Assembly (NCBI GenBank): GCA_900545085.1
Contig: UQXU01000030.1
Span: forward strand, 1 to 18,463
Source of the DNA: an uncultured Eubacteriales bacterium
GTDB taxonomy: Bacteria > Bacillota > Clostridia > Christensenellales > Christensenellaceae
Direction of reading: 5' to 3'
Length of the DNA stretch: 18,463 bases
The translations under genes and the position numbers were made by a program. Under the pieces are notes generated by a model, which saw only the letters and a program-made list of their open reading frames with translations, did no database searches and was not told the DNA's origin. Positions 1-8,691 of the stretch are shown here, piece after piece. How positions within the stretch are numbered: position 1 is the stretch's first letter; each line of letters opens with the position of its first letter.

Positions 1-111
1 GTATAAAATATAATTAATTATGCACGTTTTGTCTATATTAGCGCATATCGGCGTTAGATAAAACGCGGATATAGCAGAAAAAACTACTTGTGACATGACA
101 TAGGGATAAAA

Positions 112-966
112 ATGTATACATTTGCAATTATGACTAATCTCTCCAAGGACCCAACTCTCGCAGTTACAAAGCGCGTTATGTCCGTTTTGGATGAGAAGAA
201 CATTGATTATTATTTTGACGGTGAAGTGGCTAGAGCGCTCGCGTCGCGCAAGACGTGCGAAGGTGTGGATATAGACGTTATGCTGGTGCTGGGCGGCGAC
301 GGCACGATGCTCACGGCGGCGCGCAGATATGCGCCCAAAAATGTAATGCTTCTGGGAATCAACCTCGGGCGTGTAGGTTTTCTCATGAACTGCCCTCTTG
401 AAGAACTGGAAAAGGCGATAGATAATATTATAGCCGGGAATTTCCGAGCTGAAAACAGGATGCTGCTCTATGTTCAGGTGTTTAGTCAAGATGGGAAACG
501 CAAGTTCGATTCTTACGCTCTGAATGAAGCTACACTTACGGCTCAAAGCAGCATGCGCATGGTAGATATAGCCATAGCTGTGGATAAAAATAAAGTAAAC
601 CGTATAGCGTGCAGCGCCGTTCTGGTATCTTCTCCTACAGGTTCTACAGGTTATTCGCTGTCAGCGGGCGGACCGGTCGTGGCGCCTGAGCTGGATGTTA
701 TGCTGATAACTCCCGTATGCTCTCATTCTATGATTTCGTGCAGCTATGTAATCAGCGGCGATTCTGAGGTCAGGCTGACTCCTGCCAGATCTGCGCCGAT
801 GCTGATATTGGACGGACTCCCGGGGATAGATCTGGAAATAGGCGATCAGGTGATAATTAAAAAAGCGGATTGCGGAGCGAAATTTGTACACTTTAAAGAC
901 AAAAACTTCTATTCGCTTTTGGGGGAAAAGCTGACAGAATGGACGGTAGATAAGGGGGAAAAATGA
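112..966 (+). CDS. nadK: NAD kinase
   Basis: Phosphorylates NAD to NADP using ATP or polyphosphate; cytosolic and normally essential. The 284-residue protein is the usual bacterial length. Visible family motifs are GGDGT at residues 61-65 (catalytic Asp63), the NE pair at 138-139 in the NAD-binding region, and the glycine-rich PTGSTGYSLSAGG block from about 175, which forms part of the NAD site. The usual motif reads GSTAY; here it is GSTGY, a mild change. The ATG has only a weak AGGGA ribosome binding site, but no better start is seen. The stop overlaps the argR start as ATGA, so the two are probably translationally coupled. nadK-argR-recN is a common order in Firmicutes. No convincing promoter is visible in the 111 bases before it; transcription may come from outside the window. 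Confidence 0.95.
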   Translation: MYTFAIMTNLSKDPTLAVTKRVMSVLDEKNIDYYFDGEVARALASRKTCEGVDIDVMLVLGGDGTMLTAARRYAPKNVMLLGINLGRVGFLMNCPLEELEKAIDNIIAGNFRAENRMLLYVQVFSQDGKRKFDSYALNEATLTAQSSMRMVDIAIAVDKNKVNRIACSAVLVSSPTGSTGYSLSAGGPVVAPELDVMLITPVCSHSMISCSYVISGDSEVRLTPARSAPMLILDGLPGIDLEIGDQVIIKKADCGAKFVHFKDKNFYSLLGEKLTEWTVDKGEK

Positions 967-1409
967 AAGTAGACCGCCAAAACGCTATTTTAGAGATAAT
1001 AGGCAGTGAGACAATAGAGACTCAGGAGGAACTGGCAAGAGCGTTGCTGGGACGAGGCTTTAAAGTTACTCAGGCTACGATCTCGCGTGACATCAAAGAG
1101 CTGCATCTCGTAAAGGTTCAAATTGAGGACGGTTCTTATCAATATGCTGTCAACGAGAGCAGCAATGTGCTTAATACGGAAAGATTGCTGCGAGTGTTTA
1201 AAGAAACTGTTCTTACTGTGCAGGATGCAGGAAATATTGTAGTAATTACAACTATTGCCGCGAGTGCCAACGCCGCTGCTGAAGTCGTGGACAATATGGA
1301 AATAGAAGGCGTTGTAGGATGTATAGCCGGCGATAACACTATTTTTTGCGTGACAGTCCCGGGAAAAACAGAAGCTGTAGTGCAAAAATTCAAACAGCTT
1401 GTTAAATAA
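963..1409 (+). CDS. argR: Arginine repressor ArgR/AhrC
   Basis: Arginine-responsive regulator that represses arginine synthesis genes and, in Bacillus, activates catabolic ones; works as a hexamer. The 148 residues match family length. Residues 1-70 form the winged-helix DNA-binding domain, including the ATISRDIKEL recognition segment at 38-47. Residues 80-148 form the oligomerisation and arginine-binding domain. The arginine-binding loop, normally GDD, reads GDN at 123-125, so one of the two ligand-contacting aspartates is Asn. The ATG overlaps the nadK stop and recN follows after 17 bases, so the three are likely co-transcribed. An arginine decarboxylase operon lies in the same window, but I found no good ARG box in front of it. 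Confidence 0.95.
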   Translation: MKVDRQNAILEIIGSETIETQEELARALLGRGFKVTQATISRDIKELHLVKVQIEDGSYQYAVNESSNVLNTERLLRVFKETVLTVQDAGNIVVITTIAASANAAAEVVDNMEIEGVVGCIAGDNTIFCVTVPGKTEAVVQKFKQLVK

Positions 1410-1426
1410 CAAAGAGGCGCATAACT

Positions 1427-3073
1427 ATGCTCTGCGAACTCACGATAAAAAATATCGCTTTAATAGACGATTTGACTCTTTCGTTTCAGGAAGGCTTTAA
1501 TGTGATGACGGGCGAGACGGGCGCCGGTAAGTCTATTATCATAGATGCGATGAATCTCATTACAGGGAGTAAGACTGATAAAGAGCTTATCACGCATGGC
1601 GCAGAAAAGGCGAGCGTGGAGGCTCTCGTTTTGCTGGGAGAAAACAGAGACTTTCTTGAAAAATACGGAATTGAAGCTGAGGATGAGCTTGTAATATCCA
1701 GAGAGATTGCGTCTAACGGAAGAAGCGTAACCAGAATTAACGGTCGTATGGTAAATCTGACGGTTCTGCGCGATATTGCATCTCATCTGATAAACATCCA
1801 CGGTCAGAATCAGAGCCATACCATGATGGACGAGAGGCGGCACGTTCTATTGCTGGACGCATATGCAGGCTCGGTTATGGATAAGCCTCTGGACGAGATG
1901 CAGGAGGCTTACAAAGAGTTTACTGCGGCAAAGAGAGAATTGGAAAAGCTGGAGATAGATGAGCGCGACAGGATGCAGCAGATTGACATGCTGACGTACC
2001 AAACAGCGGAAATAGAAAAGCTGCAACTCAGAGTGGGAGAAGAAGAGGAGCTGAACGATGAGAAGAATCTGCTGGAAAATGTAGAGCGTCTGGCAGAGAA
2101 GCTATCTCTGGCGCACCGGGCTCTTTCCGGCTCAGATTGTGCGCTTGATTGCTTGAGTCGTGCAAAATCAGCTTTGGAATCTCTTTCAGGGATAGATGAT
2201 AAGTACCAAAAATTGGCAGAACAGTTGAGCGAAGCATATTTCTCCGCTCAGGATGCCTCGTATGAAGTAGCGGCGCTGGCGGAGGAAATTCCAAACGATC
2301 CCACGAGGATTGACGCTGTGCATTCGCGCTTGGTTAAAATAAAAGAGATAGAGCGAAAATATGGCAATACTATAGAAGAAGTGCTGGATTTTTATGAGAA
2401 CGCATGCGCCAGATTGAACAGGCTTAAAGACAGTGCGGCTGAGCGGGAACGTCTGGAGCAGGAGCTGACTAAGGCTCAAAAAAAGGCGGAAGATAAGGCG
2501 TCGAGAATTACAGACCTACGCAGAGCAGCGGCAAAAGAGTTGGAAAAAATTCTTATTGAGCAATTAGCAGATCTCAGCATGAAAGACGCAAAGTTTGAAA
2601 TACGTTTTTCAGAAAAAGAGCTGAGTTCTAACGGAGCAGACAAGGTAGAGTTTTATATTTCTGTAAATAAAGGAGTTCCGCCCGCTCCTCTTTCAAAGGT
2701 TGCATCGGGCGGCGAAGCGTCGAGAATTATGCTCGCGCTCAAGTCTGTTACCGCAGATGCTGAGGATGCGGGAACGCTTATATTTGATGAGATAGACGCG
2801 GGAATAAGCGGAAATACAGCGCTTGTTGTCGGTGATAAAATGAGCGCTATAGCCAAAGAAAGACAGGTGATTTGCGTAACACATCTGCCGCAGATAGCCG
2901 CTCAGACCGGAGCACATTTTTTTATCGAAAAGCATACAAAAGACGGCAAGACGAATACAGACGTCCGAAGAATAGAAGGAGAGGATCTGGTTCGCGAGGT
3001 TGCGCGTCTTTCGGGCGGCAGCATTACGAATACTGCTCTGGCTCATGCGCGCGAACTGCTCAAAATGGATTGA
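1427..3073 (+). CDS. recN: DNA repair protein RecN
   Basis: SMC-like ATPase that acts early in double-strand break repair, with RecA. The 548 residues match the family. Walker A is GETGAGKS at residues 29-36. A long charged, heptad-like middle (about 150-400) is the coiled coil. The C-terminal half carries the ABC signature (ASGGEAS, about 426-432) and Walker B with the D-loop (LIFDEIDAGISG, about 452-463). A downstream H-loop histidine is visible in the VTHLPQIAA segment. The start ATG follows an AAAGAGG ribosome binding site. recN directly after argR is the standard Firmicute arrangement. Nothing looks broken. Confidence 0.96.
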   Translation: MLCELTIKNIALIDDLTLSFQEGFNVMTGETGAGKSIIIDAMNLITGSKTDKELITHGAEKASVEALVLLGENRDFLEKYGIEAEDELVISREIASNGRSVTRINGRMVNLTVLRDIASHLINIHGQNQSHTMMDERRHVLLLDAYAGSVMDKPLDEMQEAYKEFTAAKRELEKLEIDERDRMQQIDMLTYQTAEIEKLQLRVGEEEELNDEKNLLENVERLAEKLSLAHRALSGSDCALDCLSRAKSALESLSGIDDKYQKLAEQLSEAYFSAQDASYEVAALAEEIPNDPTRIDAVHSRLVKIKEIERKYGNTIEEVLDFYENACARLNRLKDSAAERERLEQELTKAQKKAEDKASRITDLRRAAAKELEKILIEQLADLSMKDAKFEIRFSEKELSSNGADKVEFYISVNKGVPPAPLSKVASGGEASRIMLALKSVTADAEDAGTLIFDEIDAGISGNTALVVGDKMSAIAKERQVICVTHLPQIAAQTGAHFFIEKHTKDGKTNTDVRRIEGEDLVREVARLSGGSITNTALAHARELLKMD

Positions 3074-3089
3074 GCGGGAAGATATAACA

Positions 3090-3118
3090 GCATAAAAGAG
3101 ATAACAGGATGCACACTA
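3090..3118 (+). promoter_or_regulatory. Possible forespore (sigma-G/F) promoter of spoIVB
   Basis: GCATA at 3090-3094 and CACACTA at 3112-3118 are separated by 17 bases. This resembles the Bacillus sigma-G consensus (GHATR, 17-18 bases, CATNHTA) with one mismatch in the -10. spoIVB is a forespore gene in Bacillus. Transcripts from here would start around 3124-3126, near the end of the 5' arm of the hairpin at 3118-3146. Motif reading only; weak elements of this length arise by chance. Confidence 0.4.
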
Positions 3119-3154
3119 CACCTTGCAACGAAATTGAGCGAGGTGTTTTATTTT
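3118..3154 (+). terminator. Terminator-like hairpin overlapping the spoIVB ribosome binding site
   Basis: ACACCTTGC (3118-3126) pairs with GCGAGGTGT (3138-3146) over 9 bp with one G-U wobble and an 11-base loop, followed by TTTATTTT. It would act as an intrinsic terminator after recN. Its 3' arm contains the spoIVB Shine-Dalgarno sequence (GAGGTG) and its U-tract contains the TTG start codon, so the hairpin would also hide the ribosome binding site in read-through RNA. Confidence 0.6.
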
Positions 3155-4415
3155 GCAGAAAAAGAGGTCAGGTTTTAGAACTGCGGCATCAATGCTCGCG
3201 GCTGTGATATTCGCGGCTGCGCTGGCATGTGCTTTTGAAATTTTAAAGTTGCCGGAACAGGTATATCTACAGAGCGGAAACGAAACTGAGCTGCGGACAG
3301 AGCTGCCTCTTTCTCTTAGTGCGTCTGAGGATACTGCGGATGCGATAGCTCTGAGCGGAGAAACTCTGGACGACGTTACATATTCTCTTTCAGATAAAGT
3401 AACAATTTCTTCCAAAGGCGAGGGAGAAGCAAAGTTAACGGTAAAGCTGTTCGGTATTCCGGTAAAGGATATAACTGTAACGAGTGCGGATGAGAAGCTT
3501 TTAGTCGCGGGAGGCGAATCTATAGGTGTGATGCTGTACACAAACGGCGCTCTTGTGGTAGGCTTGATGGAAGTTTCGGGAAATAATCCTGCGGCAGAGG
3601 CAGGTCTGAAACCGGGGGATATTATCGTTGCGGTAAATGGGACTGAAATTAGAGACGCGCAGCATCTAACGGAGCTTGTAGAAGAAAACGGAGAGTCAGA
3701 GCTATCTCTCGGGGTTATGCGCGACGATAAAAGCCTTGAGCTGCAAATAACACCGTGCAGAGACAGCTCTGACGGCGCTTTAAGGCTGGGAGCATGGGTG
3801 AGGGACAGCACGCTTGGCGTAGGGACGCTGACATATATCGACCCTGAAGAAAAAAGCTTCGGCGGTCTGGGCCATGCCATCACAGATTACGATACGGGCA
3901 GCTTGCTCAATGTAAAGGATGGGAAAATAGTGCTGTCGGATATTGTTGAAATTGTTAAAGGTGAGACAGGGGAGCCGGGAGAGCTGAAAGGTTATTTCAG
4001 TGTGCAGGGTGAGGTTTTGGGAAATATAGAGGAGAATACAAAATATGGGATTTACGGCAGCTTGAAAAACAGCAGCTCAATAAACAGCGACAGCGTATAT
4101 CCCGCTGCCAACAGAGACGAGGTGAAAAAGGGCAAGGCTAAAATACTTTGTACATTAGACGACACGGGCGTTCAGGAATACGAATGCGAAGTGACTAAAG
4201 TTTCGCATCAAAATTCTCCGGATCAGAAGAGCTTTACTATAAAAGTGACAGACGAGAAGCTGCTTGAGTTGACAGGAGGTATAGTACAAGGTATGAGCGG
4301 AAGCCCTGTCATTCAAAACGGCAAAATAATAGGCGCCGTGACGCACGTGTTTGTGGACGACCCGACGCAGGGATATGGACTTTATATAGATTGGATGCTC
4401 GAGCACGATTCTTGA
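3153..4415 (+). CDS. spoIVB: SpoIVB peptidase (stage IV sporulation protein B)
   Basis: Serine peptidase (family S55) secreted by the forespore. In Bacillus it cleaves SpoIVFA and so triggers SpoIVFB to process pro-sigma-K in the mother cell. The 420 residues match the family. There is one N-terminal membrane segment (about 10-30), a PDZ domain (about 115-190, including AGLKPGDIIVAVNG), then the peptidase domain. The likely catalytic His is H241 in GLGHAITD, and the likely Ser lies in the GMSGSP motif at 380-385 (S382 by analogy). The start is TTG, chosen because a GAGGTG ribosome binding site sits 7 bases before it and the protein begins at the expected signal anchor. It follows recN as usual, but the next gene is convergent nspC rather than spo0A. 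Its presence implies an endospore former. Confidence 0.93.
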   Translation: MQKKRSGFRTAASMLAAVIFAAALACAFEILKLPEQVYLQSGNETELRTELPLSLSASEDTADAIALSGETLDDVTYSLSDKVTISSKGEGEAKLTVKLFGIPVKDITVTSADEKLLVAGGESIGVMLYTNGALVVGLMEVSGNNPAAEAGLKPGDIIVAVNGTEIRDAQHLTELVEENGESELSLGVMRDDKSLELQITPCRDSSDGALRLGAWVRDSTLGVGTLTYIDPEEKSFGGLGHAITDYDTGSLLNVKDGKIVLSDIVEIVKGETGEPGELKGYFSVQGEVLGNIEENTKYGIYGSLKNSSSINSDSVYPAANRDEVKKGKAKILCTLDDTGVQEYECEVTKVSHQNSPDQKSFTIKVTDEKLLELTGGIVQGMSGSPVIQNGKIIGAVTHVFVDDPTQGYGLYIDWMLEHDS

Positions 4416-4448
4416 TTTGCAGAATTATGTAATACTCGTTTAAAGAGA

Positions 4449-5666
4449 CTAAACTATGCCCAATCTGTTTTTGAAATCATAGTAGCCAAAGTGGGTCAGC
4501 TGCTGTAGGCTGCCGTCTTTGCTCAGCTTCCATATATTAGGGAGAGGCATACCGTTAAATGTGTTGTTTTTACAGGTAGTGTAAATTGCCATATCTCCGA
4601 AAATGAGCATGGAGCCTTCGTGCAGCTTTTCACGCAGAGAGTATTCCCCTATGACGTCGCCGGAAAGGCATGTAGGACCGGCCAAACGATAGACAAAACT
4701 ATTCGAATTGCCGTCTATATTCTCAGCTTGGTAAAGAGGCGGGGTATACGGCATTTCGATGACGTCCGGCATGTGACAGGCTGCGCTGGCGTCCAGAACA
4801 GCTGTTTTTATCCTTCCGTTTTCTACTATGTCTAAAACACGGCTTAAGAGATATCCTGCGTTCAGTGCAACTGCTTCGCCGGGCTCCAGATAGACTTGTA
4901 AATTCCATTTGTTTTGAGCATATGTAATGACGCTCTCGAGAAGTGGAATATCGTAGTCGTCTTTAGTTATGTGGTGTCCGCCGCCCATATTTAACCATTT
5001 CATACGAGGCAGAATATCGCCGAAGTTTTTTTCTACTGCCTTTAATGTGGTGAATAAATCATTGGAGTTCTGTTCACATAATGTATGGAAATGCAGACCG
5101 TCCAGGAGAGAAACCAGCTCGTCTGTCATATTAGTATTCCACGCTGCGCGAGTAGTCCCCAGGCGGCTTCCCTCGGCACAGGGGTCGTATATGTCGTGAC
5201 CGCTTTGAGTAGAGCATTCGGGATTAATCCGCAAGCCTATGCTTTTGCCGTGTTCTTTGGCTTTTTTGCCGTATTTTTTGAGCTGTCGAGGCGAGTTGAA
5301 TACGATATGATCTGCGTAGGTCAGAATTTCTTCGAATTCGTCATCGCGATATGCTGCGCAAAAAACGTGAACCTCTTTATTAGGCATATGCTCGGCGCCT
5401 AGCCGAGCTTCGTACAATCCGCTTGCCTCCGTTCCGGAGAGATATTCAGAGAGCAGGGGATAGAAATCATAGTTGGAAAACGCCTTTTGTGCGAGCAGGA
5501 TTTTGCAGCCGGTTTTTTCTGCGATAGATTTTAATGTTATGCAGTTTTTTAAAAGCTGCATCTCGTCTATTATGTAGCACGGCGTGGGCAGTGTGGAAAA
5601 TAACGCATTGTATGGTATATTAGACAAACCTTCAAAAACGGGGTTTGTGTTATTCTGTTTATCCAT
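4449..5666 (-). CDS. nspC: Carboxynorspermidine/carboxyspermidine decarboxylase
   Basis: PLP enzyme of the alanine-racemase-fold decarboxylases. It removes the carboxyl group from carboxyspermidine (or carboxynorspermidine) to give spermidine (or norspermidine). Counting from the ATG at 5666 the protein has 405 residues. It begins near the family motif LPTPCYIIDE, and the PLP lysine is expected at K61 in LLAQKAFS. The glycine-rich phosphate loop (LNMGGGHH), the EPGEA motif and the CLSGDVIGEY segment with the active-site Cys/Asp are present. An ATG further upstream (5732) would overlap the preceding gene by about 60 bases, so I prefer 5666, four bases after that gene's stop, although its ribosome binding site is weak. 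Last gene of the polyamine operon, 33 bases from the convergent spoIVB end. Confidence 0.93.
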   Translation of the reverse strand: MDKQNNTNPVFEGLSNIPYNALFSTLPTPCYIIDEMQLLKNCITLKSIAEKTGCKILLAQKAFSNYDFYPLLSEYLSGTEASGLYEARLGAEHMPNKEVHVFCAAYRDDEFEEILTYADHIVFNSPRQLKKYGKKAKEHGKSIGLRINPECSTQSGHDIYDPCAEGSRLGTTRAAWNTNMTDELVSLLDGLHFHTLCEQNSNDLFTTLKAVEKNFGDILPRMKWLNMGGGHHITKDDYDIPLLESVITYAQNKWNLQVYLEPGEAVALNAGYLLSRVLDIVENGRIKTAVLDASAACHMPDVIEMPYTPPLYQAENIDGNSNSFVYRLAGPTCLSGDVIGEYSLREKLHEGSMLIFGDMAIYTTCKNNTFNGMPLPNIWKLSKDGSLQQLTHFGYYDFKNRLGIV

Positions 5667-5670
5667 AATA

Positions 5671-6930
5671 TCAGTCAACCAGAACGGGGTTGTGGTTTTC
5701 TCTTCTGGGAAGGCCGTATTTATCCAGCGCATCGAGGAAGGGATCGGGGTTCAGCTCCTCAACGGTATAAACGCCGGGCTTGTTCCATTCGCCTGTTAGC
5801 AGCATTAAAGCTCCGCACATCGCAGGAACGCCTGTCGTGTAGCTTATGGCCTGACTCTCAACCTCTTTGTAGCACTCTTGATGGTCGCATACATTGTATA
5901 TATAATAGGTTTTGTCTTTTCCGTCTTTTTTTCCGGTGAAAATACACCCTATATTAGTCTTGCCGTGCGTGCGCGGGCCGAGGGTTGCCGGGTCGGGGAG
6001 AAGCTCTTTTAGGAATTTGATAGGCACAATCTCTTTGCCTTCAAAATAAATCGGAGTTGTTGAAAGCATACCCACGTTCTCAAGGCATTTCATGTGAGTC
6101 AGATAGCTCTGACCAAATGTCATAAAGAATCTTATGCGTTTCACTTCGGGTATGTTTTTCGCTATTGATTCTATTTCCTCGTGGTGTAGCAAGTACATGT
6201 CTTTTTCGCCTACCTCGTCGAAGTTGTACTCGCGCTTAATGCTCATCGCAGGTATTTCTACCCATTTACCGTCCTCCCAATAGCTTCCGGGAGCTGAGAC
6301 CTCTCTGAGATTTACTTCAGGGTTAAAATTTGTGGCGAAAGCATATCCGTGATCCCCGCCGTTGCAGTCGAGAATATCTATAGTATCAATGGTATCGAAT
6401 TCATGCTTTTTTGCATAAGCGCAATACGCCTGCGTAACACCGGGGTCGAAGCCGCAGCCGAGAAGTGCGGTCAGACCGGCTTTTGCAAATTTTTCGCGAT
6501 ATGCCCACTGCCAGCTGTAGTCGAAATAAGCCGAAAAGCCCTTTTCTTCGCAGCGTTTTTCGTATATTTTGCGCCATTCGGGATCGTCGGTATCCTCAGG
6601 CTCATAATTCGCCGTGTCCATATAGTTCACGCCGCATATGAGACAAGCGTCCATGATGGTCAAATCCTGATAGGGGAGCGCGATATTCATGACTAGATCG
6701 GGAGAATAATCCTTTATCAGACGAACCAGTTCGTCTACGTTGTCCGCGTCTACCTTTGCTGTTGTGATTTTCGTCGCGGTTTTGCCTGCGAGGCTCTGAG
6801 CCAGTTTATCGCACTTTTCTTTTGTTCTGCTTGCAATGCAGATTTCTGTGAAAACTTCGCTGACTTGGCAGCATTTTCTAATAGCGACAGAAGCAACGCC
6901 GCCGCATCCTATGATTAATACTCTGCTCAT
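5671..6930 (-). CDS. Carboxynorspermidine/carboxyspermidine dehydrogenase (saccharopine dehydrogenase family)
   Basis: NAD(P)H-dependent enzyme that condenses aspartate semialdehyde with putrescine (or diaminopropane) to give carboxyspermidine (or carboxynorspermidine). The 419 residues match the family. It begins with a Rossmann dinucleotide loop (VLIIGCGGVAS, about residues 4-14), followed by the saccharopine-dehydrogenase catalytic and C-terminal regions. The start ATG has a good AAAGGAG site 8 bases upstream. Its partner decarboxylase follows after 4 bases, which fixes the function more firmly than sequence alone. With agmatinase and arginine decarboxylase upstream making putrescine, the likely product here is carboxyspermidine. 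The family symbol is variable (casdh/LYS1-like), so none is given. Confidence 0.9.
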   Translation of the reverse strand: MSRVLIIGCGGVASVAIRKCCQVSEVFTEICIASRTKEKCDKLAQSLAGKTATKITTAKVDADNVDELVRLIKDYSPDLVMNIALPYQDLTIMDACLICGVNYMDTANYEPEDTDDPEWRKIYEKRCEEKGFSAYFDYSWQWAYREKFAKAGLTALLGCGFDPGVTQAYCAYAKKHEFDTIDTIDILDCNGGDHGYAFATNFNPEVNLREVSAPGSYWEDGKWVEIPAMSIKREYNFDEVGEKDMYLLHHEEIESIAKNIPEVKRIRFFMTFGQSYLTHMKCLENVGMLSTTPIYFEGKEIVPIKFLKELLPDPATLGPRTHGKTNIGCIFTGKKDGKDKTYYIYNVCDHQECYKEVESQAISYTTGVPAMCGALMLLTGEWNKPGVYTVEELNPDPFLDALDKYGLPRRENHNPVLVD

Positions 6931-6971
6931 GTAAAGAATCTCCTTTAATTAGTATAGTGTGATTGTATTTT

Positions 6972-7826
6972 CTATTTGCTCAGCGCCAGCAGAAATTCTC
7001 GCAAGACTTTGCATGCTGTTGCTGTAGAAACGCCGCTCGCGTCCAGCATAGGGGCAAGCTCGTTTATGTCAGCGCCTACGATGTTACAGCGGCAGACTGT
7101 TTGAATAGCTGATAAAAGCTGTATAAATGTTACTCCGCCGGCTTCGGGGGTACCTGTCCCGGGAAAAGCAGATGGATCGAGGCAATCGAGATCGACGGTG
7201 AAATACACCGGTATGTTGCTTGCTGTGAGAGTGTCTGCCAGATCTTCCAGACCGTCGAAATTAAACTTATGCATGTCCGTGTGAGATTTTGCAAATTCAA
7301 ATTCAGACTTGTCTCCGCTGCGTATGCAGAACTGATGAATGCGATTATCTCCAATAAGATCATGGCATCTGCGGATAACGCAGGCGTGACTTAGCTTTGC
7401 GCCTAGATAATCGTCTCGGAGATCTGCATGTGCGTCAAAGTGCACTATGTGAAGATTTGGGTATTGTTTTAACACCGCTCTGATTGAACCGAGAGAGACG
7501 AGATGTTCTCCGCCTATCAGAAATGGGAACTTCCCGCTTTTTAAAATTTCGGCGGAGCAATTTTCAATATCTGCGAGAGCAAGAGAGGAATCGCCAAAGC
7601 AAAGCTCTAAATCTCCGCGGTCGAATATGGCATAGTCTGTAAGATCCTTGTCCTGATATGGGCTGTATGTTTCAAGCCCGAAGCTGTCGTGTCTTATGGC
7701 AGAAGGACCGAAACGCGCTCCGGGTCGGAAGCTGGTAGTGCTGTCGAACGGCGCGCCGAAAATTACTATGGAAGACTCTTCGTACGAAGCGTCACAACCG
7801 ATGAACGTATCGAAATTATGTTTCAT
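6972..7826 (-). CDS. speB: Agmatinase (ureohydrolase)
   Basis: Hydrolyses agmatine to putrescine and urea. All dinuclear manganese ligands of the arginase/agmatinase family are visible in 284 residues: His108 in GGEH, the DAHAD motif with D131, H133 and D135, and DLDCLDP with D212 and D214. The final GTGTPEAGG segment is typical. The start ATG is preceded by AAGGAGG at 8 bases, lying inside the end of speE, and only 2 bases separate the two genes. Arginase or formiminoglutamase are family alternatives, but the neighbouring speA-type decarboxylase favours agmatine as substrate. Confidence 0.93.
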   Translation of the reverse strand: MKHNFDTFIGCDASYEESSIVIFGAPFDSTTSFRPGARFGPSAIRHDSFGLETYSPYQDKDLTDYAIFDRGDLELCFGDSSLALADIENCSAEILKSGKFPFLIGGEHLVSLGSIRAVLKQYPNLHIVHFDAHADLRDDYLGAKLSHACVIRRCHDLIGDNRIHQFCIRSGDKSEFEFAKSHTDMHKFNFDGLEDLADTLTASNIPVYFTVDLDCLDPSAFPGTGTPEAGGVTFIQLLSAIQTVCRCNIVGADINELAPMLDASGVSTATACKVLREFLLALSK

Positions 7827-7828
7827 AG

Positions 7829-8680
7829 TTATTCAACCTCCTTCAGCATCTGTTCGAGAAAAGCAGGTAAATAGAAAGAGCCTATGTGCAGTCTCGTAGT
7901 GTAATATCGCGTGTTGAGATTCAGAGCCGCCCACTTTTGGGAGTTAAAATCGTCAATGGGATGGTATCTTTTGCTCGCGAATCCAAAGAGCCAGTATCCT
8001 GCCGCGTATGTAGGTATATGAGCCTGATAGACGCGGCTGATAGGGAAGGTGCTCACGATTCTTTGATGACTGCGTTTCATGGCGTCTGCGTCGTGCTGAT
8101 AAAACGGGCTCCCTTGCTGATTTACCATAATTCCGTCGTCGCGGAGAGCGTTGTAGCAAATGCCGTAAAATTCTCTAGTGAAGTATCCCTCGGAGGGGCC
8201 GAAGGGGTCTGTGGAGTCGACTATAATTAAATCGTATGCAGAATGACGCTTTCTGATAAAACGCAGAGCATTGTCGAAGTAGATGCAAACTCTTTCGTCG
8301 TCGAGCTTGCTGGCGTTTTCAGGCAGATATGTTCTGCATACTTCTACGACCTGCGGATCCATTTCTACTAAGTCTATTTTTTCTACGTTAGAATATCGTG
8401 TGAGTTCTTTGACTACGCCGCCGTCGCCTGCTCCGATGACCAATATATTGCGAATATTGGGATGAACTGACATAGGGACGTGAGTTATCATTTCGTCGTA
8501 GATAAACTCGTCGCGTTCTGTAAGCATGACGTTTCCGTCTAAAGTGAGAACACGTCCGAACTCGGGAGTGTCGAAGACGTCTATCTGCTGATAGTTGCTT
8601 TTTTGCGAGTATAAATGCCTGGTTACGCGGATGCTGTGTTTTACATCAGGTGCATGGAACTCGCTGAACCATAAATCCAT
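7829..8680 (-). CDS. speE: Spermidine synthase (polyamine aminopropyltransferase)
   Basis: Transfers the aminopropyl group of decarboxylated S-adenosylmethionine to a diamine such as putrescine; agmatine is an alternative acceptor in some relatives. The 283 residues match bacterial SpeE. The nucleotide-binding loop GAGDGG is at 83-88 (usually GGGDGG), the acidic residue pair after strand 2 is in VEMDP, and the catalytic Asp155 is in IIVDSTDPFGPSEGYF. Start ATG has an AGGAGA site. It lies 11 bases after speA and 2 before speB. No S-adenosylmethionine decarboxylase (speD/speH) is present in the window, although this enzyme needs its product. It shares an operon with the dcSAM-independent carboxyspermidine route. 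Confidence 0.92.
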   Translation of the reverse strand: MDLWFSEFHAPDVKHSIRVTRHLYSQKSNYQQIDVFDTPEFGRVLTLDGNVMLTERDEFIYDEMITHVPMSVHPNIRNILVIGAGDGGVVKELTRYSNVEKIDLVEMDPQVVEVCRTYLPENASKLDDERVCIYFDNALRFIRKRHSAYDLIIVDSTDPFGPSEGYFTREFYGICYNALRDDGIMVNQQGSPFYQHDADAMKRSHQRIVSTFPISRVYQAHIPTYAAGYWLFGFASKRYHPIDDFNSQKWAALNLNTRYYTTRLHIGSFYLPAFLEQMLKEVE

Positions 8681-8691
8681 TTTTTAATCTC

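Noticed and set aside
1..111. End of an upstream gene or a promoter before nadK
   Set aside because: Frames are interrupted by stops, and no paired -35/-10 of reasonable quality is visible.
3116..3883. 255-codon minus-strand ORF opposite spoIVB
   Set aside because: Serine-rich product lying opposite a well-supported spoIVB gene; no ribosome binding site or family features.
5667..5732. N-terminal extension of nspC starting at 5732
   Set aside because: It overlaps the upstream dehydrogenase gene by about 60 bases; the family motif LPTPCYIIDE is already near the N-terminus with the start at 5666.
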